Assembly: GCF_905220415.1 (NCBI RefSeq)
Contig: NC_059562.1
Coordinates: 6,215,501 to 6,279,500, forward strand
Source of the DNA: Colias croceus
Lineage: Eukaryota > Arthropoda > Insecta > Lepidoptera > Pieridae
Direction: 5' to 3'
Length of the DNA: 64,000 nucleotides
The position numbers and the translations under genes are program-made. Shown in pieces: positions 21,401 through 33,400 of this stretch (position 1 is its first letter; every line of letters begins with the position of its first letter). The notes beneath the pieces were generated by a model, which saw only the letters and a list, made by a program, of their open reading frames with translations, was not told the origin of the DNA and ran no database searches.

Positions 21401-24400
21401 TTTTTATTCATGGTCCTTACGATTGCCGGATATAATATATAACGATACTGGAGAATACTGGCTTTGGAGTTACGACAATATCGAAGTAATAATTATTGGT
21501 GGATTACGACAAATAATACGTGACATCGAGTTGGGTGTTCTATCATCGGGTTTCGTGTCTTCACATCTGCACCTGGAGGTTATTTTGTGTATAAGTGCTG
21601 TGAGTGAGTAAATAAGTGGACAAACCGTGAGTACATTCGCAATATCGTAATAATTGGACTTTAATATTGTATTGGGACTTTAAGTGTAAATCGTATATAA
21701 CACTTGCTAATTGCTATTACAAAATAAATTGATTTGTACTTTAAAGATGGATGTCATGTGAACTTGTTATATAGTTCAAGGTTACGTGTTTAGCTGAATC
21801 TAAAAAATAATTAGGTATCTTAGATCATTCAGTAAATAGTTAAATAATTATGTACTTAAATATTATAATCTGTGAATAAGTACCTAATTGTCACTTTATG
21901 AACATTGAATTTATAAATCTATTTCGGATTTTATATAGTAAATATATTTGATTTATTAGATTACATATTTCAAATAGGTATTTCACGTTGAGATTTTTAT
22001 AAAGTTTTTTATATATTAATTTTGTTTATTGTCAAAGATGGAATCTTATATTAAAGTGCAAAACAATATATATGATCGAATTACAAAAGCTAGATCTAAT
22101 TTTAAGAAATCGCCTAAAGAACGTTTAGCGAATGATGCGTACTTATTTATCGACAAGATTGGATGCGCTTGAGGAACTTTGGTCTCAGTTTTTGCAAACT
22201 CACACGCAAATTATTCAAGTTTCGGAAAGTGATAAATTGAACGCTACTACTTATGTCAAAGCTGATACATATGGCAATTGCGAAGAACAATATATCGATT
22301 ATAAGTATGAGTTGCGGGAAGCTCGAGCTAATTTAACTGTTAAATCAACCTATGTACATCATGCGCCAGATGGCAGCACCACAGCTACAGATTCGAATCA
22401 ACAAGGTTTTAAATTACCAAAGATTACTATCCCACATTTCTCCGGGAAATATGCAGAATGGACGAGCTTTCGAGACCTGTTTTTGTCACTGGTACATAGT
22501 AACCCTACATTGGATGACGTTCAACGCTTACATTATTTAAAATGTCAACTCACTGGAGAAGCGGAACAGTTCTTGCGACACATACCAATAACTGCAGAAA
22601 ATTATAAGTTATGTTGGAAACAGCTTGAGGATCGGTACAGCAACAAAAAGTATCTTGCCAATTGTATCTTAAAGAAATTTATGAATCAAAAAACTGTAAC
22701 AACTGAATCAGCTACAGCGTTACGCGAAATATTAGATACTACTAATGAATGTATGTTTGCACTTAAAAATTTGTCAATAGATGTAAGTACTTGGGACACT
22801 ATTGTTATTTATATTGTAAGTTTAAAATTAGATTCCGAGTCCCGTAAGCAGTGGGAACTGCAAAGTAGTAAAAATTGTAATTTATTACCAACATATAAAG
22901 AATTTATAGAATTTTTAGAAATCCGTTCACGTTCATTAGAATTTATTGATCCTAAGGTAGCTAAACAAAATAGTCAACAATATAGAAGTAATGTTACTCC
23001 GAAAGCGTTTCATATTTCAAATTTAAAATGTATTTATTGTTCTGATGATCATCATTTGCGAAATTGTAAAAGTTTTTCAAGAGAAATGACTGACACTCGA
23101 CGGAATTTTGTCCAATCACAAAATCTTTGTTTTAATTGTCTTGGTGCAGGTCACAATGTGTATTCGTGTCGCCAGTCTTCCAGGTGTCGTATTTGCAAGA
23201 AGAAACATCATTCTTTACTACATCCCAAAAATGTATCGCTTCCGTCGGAGCCTCCAATGCGTGAGGCAGAACCAGATGCTAAGGAAGCAACAGCATCTAC
23301 ATCAACACAGGTAAAAAATATTAATAATATCAGAGCCTGCTTTTCGCGTTTCAGTGGACAAGTTTTACTTGCCACCGCATTAGTTAATGCCAGGTCACAC
23401 ACAGGCTCATTGATCACGTTAAGATGTCTCATTGATCAAGGATCACAGGCTTCATTTTTGACTGAAGCCGCTGTTCAACTTCTTGGGCTAAGAAAGATTC
23501 CACACAAAAGCTCCATTATTGGTTTGGGTAGTGACCACTCAAGTTCTGTTGCCTCTAAAGCGAGGGTAGAAATTGAGATTGAATCACGCCATTGCAACTT
23601 TAAATTTTGCGTCCAAGCTTTTGTGCTCAATAAGCTCACCTCAGTACTTCCGGAAAGGAATGCTGTTGTTAATCTTAGTCCTGAAGTATCTAAATTAGTT
23701 TTAGCAGATCCTTTCTTTGCAACACCAAACAAAATTGACATGCTCCTTGGAGCAGATGTTTATGGTCAGATTTTGCTTGAAGGTCTGATCAAGAATTCAC
23801 CCAGTGCATTAATCGCGCAAAATACACAGCTGGGTTGGATTCTATCGGGTCCAATTCAATCCAGATCGAGCTCCAGCACTATTTGGTGCAATCATATTCA
23901 TCAAAATGATGAATACGAACTTATGAAGAAGTTTTGGGAGCTTGAATCGGATCAATTTGCCTCTGATAAATCACTTCTTACGGAGGAAGAAATTAAATGT
24001 GAGAATATATACTCATCAACTACTAGGAGAGATAGTTCAGGACGCTATATAGTACATTTACCATTTCGAACCGATGATCCAAATTGCAAATATGGTAATT
24101 CAAAGGCTATTGCAATAAAACAATTTAATCGGCTTGAGAATCGTTTATTAAAAAATCCTAAGCTTAAGGCTGAGTATGCTGCTGTCATAGAAGAATATAA
24201 AAATTTAGGTCACGTGGAAACTGTGCCATCACATGAAGAAGATTTGGCTGATGCTGTATACTTACCTCACCATGCAGTGATCCGAGAGGATAAGGATACT
24301 ACTAAAGTCCGAGTTGTCTTCAACGCTTCTTGTCCAGGAACCAATGGCATCACATTGAATGACGAACTTATGGTAGGCCCATCACTACAACCTGACTTAC

Positions 24401-27400
24401 GTCACATTATAATGCGTTGGCGTCAATATCCAATTTGTCTTGTCGCTGACATTATAAAAATGTACAGACAGGTGAAAATATCTGAATTACATACAAATTT
24501 TCAACGTTTTGTGTGGCGTGAAGATCCAGATCAAAGATTGCAGCATCTGCGCCTCTTACGAGTTACTTTTGGTACGGCTTCAGCACCTTATCTCGCTGTG
24601 AAATCATTACAGCAAGTTGCACACGACGATGGGGTGAAGTATCCGCTGGCTGCTGAAAGGGTACTTCGTGAATTTTACATGGACGATTTTATGTCGGGTT
24701 GCTTTTCTGTGGAAGAAGGTAAGCAAATTTATAAGGAAATAACACAACTTCTACAAGGAGGTGGATTTGTCTTGCAAAAATGGAGCAGTAATAGCGAAGA
24801 AATACTTAAAGAAATTAACGAAGATGTTGAAGATCAAGCAGAAAACCTGAAACTAAAAATAGATGAAATCATGAAAATTTTAGGACTTACCTGGAACAGA
24901 AGAACCGATGAATTTGAATACGTAGTAAAACTTCCACAACTCTCTCCTCCTGTAACAAAAAGAAAGGTTATTTCAGAAATTTCTCGATTATTTGATCCTG
25001 TTGGCTGGCTTGCGCCAGTAATAATTTCAGCCAAAGTTTTTATACAGAAATTATGGCTCTCGGGAATTGAGTGGGATGATGAACTTCCTCCACAATTACT
25101 GAAGGACTGGCTCAAGTATAGAAGTGAATTAGATACACTTACCAAATTTAGTATCCCACGCTGGATCAACGTCAATAAGGATGATAAAGTTCGCGAATTG
25201 CATGGCTTCTGCGATGCTTCAAATGTTGCATTTGCGGCAGTGGTGTACTTGCGAGTGGTTAACTCCAATGGGGAAGTTAATGTTGCATTAATTGCTTCTA
25301 AAACAAAGGTAGCCCCCATTAAACAAGTTTCGATTCCGAGATTGGAACTTTGTGGAGCTGTACTACTCACAAGACTGCTACTTGAAGTGTCTCAAGTCAT
25401 GGGTATGGAGAAATCTTCTATTCATGCGTGGACTGACTCACAAATTGTGCTCGCTTGGCTTCAAGGACAACCTAGTCGTTGGAAAACCTTTGTCGCCAAC
25501 CGAGTGTCGGAGATTATTACTTCGTTGGAACCGCAGCAATGGCAACACGTATCTACCAAGGATAATCCTGCAGATTGTGCATCGCGTGGCAGTACGCAAT
25601 GGGATGTTCAACTCTGGAAGGAAGGGCCAAAGTGGCTGCAAGAAAAGGATATAAATTTTACAAGAGGTCAAATAGAAGATACAGATTTAGAAGAAAGAAA
25701 AATGAAAATTTGTTTAATTAATACTCACAGTGATGAAGCAGATCCTGAAGAAGAAATATACTCACGCTTTTCATCTTTGAGAAGACTGCTCCGCGTTACT
25801 GCACTCTGTAAAAGACTAATTAAAAGAATGAGAAAAATGGAAGTAGAGGATCAGAAGGATTGGATAACAAGTTTTGAAATAAGAGAAAGTTTAAAAATAT
25901 GTGTTAAAAGATGCCAAGAAAAACATTTCGGTGAAGAGCTTGCAGATTTAAGAAATAAAAAAGAAATAAATAAAAAAAGTAAACTTACCTCACTCAATCC
26001 AATAGTTGACGAAGACGGTATCCTACGAGTAGGTGGCAGACTGCAGCAGGCAATCCTTAGTGATGAGAGAAAACATCCTATCATTCTTCCTCGTAAATCA
26101 CAGTTTACAACTTTGGTTATTGCGGATGCTCATGAGAGAACATTTCACGGCGGTCCCCAATTGATGCAAAATTATTTGCAATCTAAATACTGGATAATAG
26201 GTGCGAAGGATTTAATACGGCTGTGTGTTCGAAAATGTGTTCGTTGTGTACGATATGCCGCTCGCATAAGACACCAGTTGATGGGACAACTACCGGTTGA
26301 AAGATCTACTGCTTGTCGACCTTTCTTAAGGAGTGGAGTAGATTATGCGGGACCTATTAATATAAGAACCTCTAAAGGCAGAGGTAATCGGTCATTCAAG
26401 GGATATATTTGCTTATTCATTTGTATGGCCACACGCGCTATCCATCTCGAAGCAGTAAGTGACCTTACGGCTCAGGGATTTCTAGCAGCGTTTAAGCGTT
26501 TTATAGCACGCCGTGGTCATTGCGCTGAAGTATGGAGCGATAATGGGACAAATTTTGTGGGTGCAGCACGAGAACTCAAATCTTTATATGCTCATGAGAG
26601 GTCCAGTATAATGAAGGAAATTGCAGATCAACTGGCTACAAATGGGACTGAATGGCATTTTATCCCTCCCCATTCCCCAAATTTTGGAGGACTATGGGAG
26701 GCAGGGGTAAAATCGACAAAACATCATTTAAGGCGCATTGTTGGGAATTCAACTTTGACATTTGAAGAAATGACAACATTACTTTGTCAAATAGAATCAT
26801 GTCTGAATTCTCGGCCTATTTCTAAAATTACTGAGAATCCAGACAATCCAATCCCACTGACACCAGGGCACTTTTTGGTGGGAGAACCTCTGGTTTTACC
26901 CCCTGATGTCAATTACGAAACATCTAATATCACAAATCTCAGACGGTGGCAAATGACTCAAAAAATGACACAAGATTTTTGGCGTCGTTGGTCAAATGAA
27001 TATTTGACTCAATTTTACCATCGTTATAAATGGAATAATATTTTTCCTGAGCCTAAAATTGGAGATTTAGTATTAGTAGTAGAGGATGATCTTCCACCTG
27101 GAAGATGGTTATATGGTATTATAGTTGAAAAACATCCCGGATTGGACGGAATTACGCGAGTTGTCAGTTTAAAATGTAAAAACAATGTAATTAAACGCCC
27201 TGAGCGCCGAGACAAATGTCAAAACGCCAAGGAATAGAATACGCTATCGATAGAAATTGACATAAGCGTACGATGTTTTGCCTAAGGATTCGGTCACCCT
27301 ACCAACGACAATGACGACCACGAACAAAATTTTCAACCAGTCGCAATTAAATAAAATTGTGCAAAACATAATTAAAATGACATTTAAGAATTTCCTGGCG

Positions 27401-30400
27401 TATTGGTGTTTGGAAACATTTTTTTGAGATCAATGAATAAACAAACAGGTTTTTCATAGAAACGGTGGCTCCTAGAAAAAAATGTATTTAACATTTTTTA
27501 TAGATAATTAGATGATCTACAATTTTGGTTCAGGTGATTGTATGATAAACTTATCGTCTCAGCGAAAATCGCAAAAAAACCCTATTTTTTTATTAATTGA
27601 CCTCGAAATTTTTTATTTCCGAGTACTAGAATGACGAGAGATTTAAATATTGATTTTGAACAAATTTCGGCAAGATTGGAATTTTGGTCGTGGTCGTCTT
27701 CGTCGTTGGTAGTGTGACCGAACCATTACCAAAATGTCATGAGCTTATGTCAATAATTAGCGTTAGCAGTTTCTATTCCATGGCGTTACGTACGTTTGTC
27801 TAAAGGCCCTGTTTCTAAATTGTGTTTTTTGCCAGTTACCAACTAATGTTGATTTTTATTCTGTTGTCTGTCTTAAGCCTCATACTTTGTTCTTTATACA
27901 AACTAATACGAATATTAGTAATTTCTTACTAGTTATGTATGTGGTAATATTTTATTTTGTATTTTTGTTTTTGATGTTAAATGCGCTAAGATGTTCGTTA
28001 TTATTTGCCTACGTTTTGTACGGTTAGTTGTATTTAGGATTAAGGAAAATTGTGAAAATTTGTCCTTGGTGGGCTGTATGTTTACGACCTACCGTCACTT
28101 TATTTTATATTTTTGTTCACGCGTATTGTAATATGCATTGTCAGTGTGTCATCTTAGCGTCTGAGTATTGAACACATCTAATATTAAAATTTGTGTTGTT
28201 ATTAATATAAACCTGTGCTAAAGAAAGTAATGTGTTACTTAAATTGCTCATTGTGTATGGTGTCATCTTAACGTTTGTCGAAGGAATTAAACTCAAAGCG
28301 ATACATAAAGGGAGTTTTTAATCACAAGGGTTGAAATATCGCCCCTTAGAGTAGTATAAAAGTATAAGTGAAATATAAAGTCAAAGTCAAACACAAAAAC
28401 TGCTTAAGTCATAATTTTTTTTATGAATAATCATTTTTAAAAACCGGATTTGGATTGTTGCTTATAGATAGCTATAGAAATCGGCAAGCATCTCGATAGA
28501 AGCGCGTTACCTAGTATAAAATAATTTTTGTTAACATAATAAATTTTGCCTAAGTCAACACTGATTTGACAATTATTTTGGTCGAAAACACTGATGTTAT
28601 AATGAACTGTAATCTCATAATATATTATATCCATATCAAAATTTTACATACCTTCTTGGGCAGCACCTTCATCGAAACTGTGGCCCTGGAGCTTCTTCCT
28701 CTGCTTCTGCGGCGAGGTCTTGTGAGGAGACCGCTCTAAAGCTTTGGTCTCCTGCAGCTTGGCGTGGATGGACTGGTGCGGTGCCGAGCGGAACGACCTG
28801 AACTTCTTCGGGGAATGGCTCTTCGACTCCTTCCCATCTTTTTCGTCACGAGGCAGCGCCCTGAAGATTCAAATGTACTTCTTATTATCATAGACACAAT
28901 GTTTATCATAACTCAGTTTACTTAGGGTGCTCTGTTCAATCCAAGCCATCTATTCGCTTTAGCTATTGGCTGGGATGTTGTTCGGAAGGAGCATAATGCT
29001 CCAAAATCGTCAAACGTGATAAGCTTGGTCCTTCGAGCTGGTGCGTACAATCTAGTGCATCACTTACTTGTGATTGGTGGAAGCGAGCGACAGAGCCGAC
29101 AGCGAGGACCGGCGCGACACTTGGTACCAGAGCTCGATTTGCTTATTGTAAAGCTGAGTGATGTGGTCCGGAGCCAGCTCGGTCCCCCAGCCGCGGTACT
29201 GTCGAACAATGGCATCGGTATGAAGCGGTGGCGCCAGACCGCGTCACAAATGGATACATTTGATCGGCGGTACAATTGTGAAGTGATTTATTGTGATTTA
29301 AGTTCTGCCTAATCTAATACTAACTTCATTGTGTTAATACTGTTGGGGTTCGACGTTTGTGGTGGACCGTTTTGTGACAAATTGTAACAAAAGGATTTGC
29401 TGAATAAGTTTAAACTTCCTGTCATATTCGATAGTAGAGACCTATCCTGTTCGAGTGTAGTGTGATGAAGAAGGGTAAGTGAAGTGAGCGCAGACCTTGT
29501 ATTCGCCGGCGCGCTTGCGCAGGTCGAGCACCTCGCGGTACCACGAGTCGCCCTGCGCGAGGCCGAGCGGCTGCAGGCCGGCGGCGCGCAGCGTGCTGGC
29601 GCTGTCCTCGGCCGCGCCGCCCGCCCCGCTCGCCCCGCCCCCGCCTCCCCCCACCTCCCCCTCGCCCACCAACCTCTCGCTCGCCTCCTCATTCGACTTC
29701 CCTTTCCCCCTGCATTTCGTAAATGTCCCTTTAGACGCCTCGTACACGTATTGAGAGAACGGTCTAAATTTCTTTTTGTACTCGCTTTTGTAACGTTTCC
29801 TATTATCTTTGGAACGATCCTCCCCGTTGTATATGAGGGCCGATAGCGCGCTACGGAACGTCGATTTTCTGCAAAATTCGATTTCAAGTCAGACGCTTGG
29901 ACGTTACGATGATATGCGGCAAACGAACGGCTGGCGCCGAGCCTGGTTAGTGATCATGCTCAAATAATTGTCAAGCGCGCAATGCGGTCGGGATGTTAGT
30001 CCTCGGAGTCTAGAAGGGCCGCCGTGTCGGAAGTGTTAGGTGATACAACGAAATACATTCTAACAAAAACTTTGGACGTTCACATTGACAAGGTGCAGGT
30101 CACATCGACAGTCTATAGCTGACATTCCGAACTAACTGATCTAATTCTACTCGGCCTCGAAACCGCCACCGTGAGAAGATTTAGATAAAAGCAAATATCA
30201 AAAACGAAATTTAGACTTGTTCTGCTGTACCCAGTAGATGACGGAACGAAAGATAGGGCAGAACAGTTACGGGGAAACTTTTACTGAAAACGGTGCGATC
30301 TGTGTGGCCGCGGGTATAACGAGCTGCTTCTGGTGTTAATTAAAAGCAGCCCGCGATTGATACGATAACTTTTTGTGTAGATATTCACAGAAAAAACTAC

Positions 30401-33400
30401 AACAATAGCAAGCCAAATGTATTGTGTAGATTTTGTATTGCTTCTGAGAATTGCGCGACCTTGGCCCGAATGACTTGACTTGGCCTGTTCATGGAAAATA
30501 TTTATACAAAACGGACTTAACATCCATTTTGATATGCATATTTATATTAAAAATAAAAATTGCATAATATTCTTTCGAGATTCAGTAAAAATTTCCTCCG
30601 CTATTAGTACACAAACTATACATAGATTTGAAAGCATAGCAGTGACGATATTTTTTCTGAAACCTGAAAAGTTAACGTTTTTTTAACTACGGATTATTTG
30701 GGTTAAATCGAAAGATAAATCATATATACAATACATATTTATACGCCCGGAAGTTTACGGAGTTTAGTAATAATTAATAATAGATATATACATATAAATA
30801 TTTTGTGTTAGTGTACTCGGGTATGGTATGTGTTTATTAATTACTTTATTATATGAATGTGTAGCAAAGAAGCTGCTTTAGCCAAAGCAAAGCGCTTATA
30901 ACCAGGGAAAGATGAGAAATATAGACTGTTCCTAGCTAGCGCGCAAGATCAACTTTTGTCTCCGCAACTATTTTGTCTCTCCCATCAACTCTATAGGAAG
31001 TTGCGTCGCTACGTGCGCGCACTTTCTTACTAGCCCATAGAGTTGATGGGAGAGACAAAATAGTTGCGGAGACAAAAGTTGCTCTTGCGCGCTAGCACTT
31101 AGAAATATTGACCAATATATTTGAATAGTTATTATATTTCTCGAGTTAGAATGTGATAAGGATAAAAGCATGCAATAAAAATAGATATTGGAAACAATCT
31201 ATAAATTTTAATACGAAATAAAAGCATCAATGAATACGTGTTCAAGCTAAAGCATAACAAAATTAGAATATAAGTACTTTAAATGCATGAGATACAGTAG
31301 AATACATTATTTGTCCATATTTCAGAAAGTTAAAAAAATATTTTTATAAAGTACTTAAATTCGATAAAATACTTGTTATTGATCTTTACTTGGATAAACA
31401 GTTGAAATATTTGAAATCACGTCATCAATTCATGTGTTTCAATAAATACAACTAAATAAAAACGATGAAACAATTAGTTAGTTAAAGTTTTATGCGACTG
31501 CAAATGTTGTTTTGATACTAATCTTCTTTAGTTTTTGTAAATTAATATTTATTAACATTACATTACCAACCTTGTAAATTACCATTAGTATTTTTGAATT
31601 AATTAAAATGCACGTTAGCGTTGGAAACATTTTCTTTCAACTATTTCAACCATTTCAACTACAGTAAAGATCCAATTCATACAAAAGTTCTTCACTATGT
31701 TTGTACGTACCTCTGTACACCCGGTTTCTGTCCATTCCAGAGATAATCTTCTATATATCTCTTGTGGTCCTCTTCACCGTCCACATGGTTCATGAGAGGT
31801 TCAGCTTCTACAGAACCTGGAATGGAGTACTCTATCATCAATAATGTTTAATTTTGAAAGGAAAATAGTCAAGAATATGGAGATGAAAATTAGGAGTCGT
31901 AACAGCGAATATATCAAGTTTAAAGTGAGTTACAGAATGACAAACAGTTAGGTCATAATTTAGATACATGCATGGATTACAAAGATGTGACATAAGGTTA
32001 AGAAAAGATGAAGCATCTAAAAGAAGAATGATTTAACATAGAGATCATAATATAGTAGTAACACACTAACTATAGTAGTAATGTTTTAATTGTATATTAT
32101 CAACAATATTACAATCCATACGTCTTAATATGATAAATGCGAAAGTAACTCTGTCTGTCTGTCTGTTACTCAATCACGCCTTAACTACTGAACCAATTTG
32201 CATGCAATTTGGTATCAAGATATTTTGATACCCGAGAAAGGATATATAGGCTACTTTTTACCCCGGGGAATAGGATAGGTTTTATCCCGGGACATAGGAT
32301 AGGGTTTATCCAGGGAACAGGAACTATGCGGGTATTTCTTTGACTGCGCGGACGAAGCCGCGGGTGGAAAGCTAGTTCTATATATTTCACCAAATTGCTA
32401 ATCGTAACGGAAGGTTCTATTAATACGATTCTACGTAAATATTTCTGAATTTCATTCTCTTTCCTATTCATCTTTATCTTACCTTACATATTGATTTATT
32501 ATTTACACTAGCTTCCGCCCGCGACTCTGTCTGCGCGGAAAAATTAAGATTTATTTTTTTCTACGTATTTTTCCGGGATAAAAAGTGTCCTATTTTATGC
32601 CCAGGATAATAAGGTATAATTATACCAAGTTTCATCGAAATCGAACCGTTACTTTTCACGTGATGCCTGAACATACAGACAGACAGACAAAAATTTTTTT
32701 AATCACATATTTGAGTTTGGTATCGATCCAGTAACACCCCCTGCTATTTATTTTTTCAATATTTTCAATGTACAGAATTGACCCTTCTACAGATTTATTA
32801 TATATGTATAGATTAAAGTATAAATAAGCATCCGACAGTTGTTGAAATGGATCACATTTCACGTCAACGCAACAAGTTCCAACTAATTTGAATACCAAGT
32901 TTGAGTGACTGTTTCATTAACAATGCAAATTGTTCACTTGAGTTGGGAGTGAGCAATGAGTTTAGCAAATTGGAGCATTTTGAGTTTGTTTGTTGGAGTT
33001 TTTAAAATGTTTAAGCATTTCTAAAAGGTACTCGAATATCTTATGGTAGTGAAGTGAGATTGATTGAAAGAAGTGATTTTTAATTTTATCGTTTAGTATT
33101 CACGAACTTTTTTTTTGCTTGCTTGAAGTTCTTCAGCAAAATGTTTTACCACTTGTAAAATGATTCTTGATATTTTTAAGGTAGTGAAGTGAGATTGATT
33201 GAGAGCAGTGATAATTTTTTCGACTAGAAGTTCTGCAGAATTTGCTGAAAACTTACATGCAAATGTCATTAAATAGTATATCCAAGATACATAAATTGTG
33301 CCACATCATCTTCCTTGTCTTGCACACCAATCTACTTCTTACAAAATCATCGATCAATTTGTATTATTTTCTGATTTGTCGACATAATATCGTTAAAATT

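Larger units (their letters stand above)
21096..28329 (+). mobile_element. BEL/Pao LTR retrotransposon with 5-bp target duplication, in MDM1 intron
   Basis: 5' LTR 21101-21410 and 3' LTR 28079-28324 both start TGTTTACGAC and end in CA. CAAGG occurs immediately outside both ends (21096-21100 and 28325-28329), a 5-bp target-site duplication. TGG follows the 5' LTR at 21411, as expected for a tRNA primer-binding site. The single gag-pol frame of 1701 residues has the BEL/Pao domain order. The element is antisense to MDM1. Two lesions are visible: a frame change at the gag N-terminus and a TIR element inserted at the end of the ORF. Confidence 0.93.
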
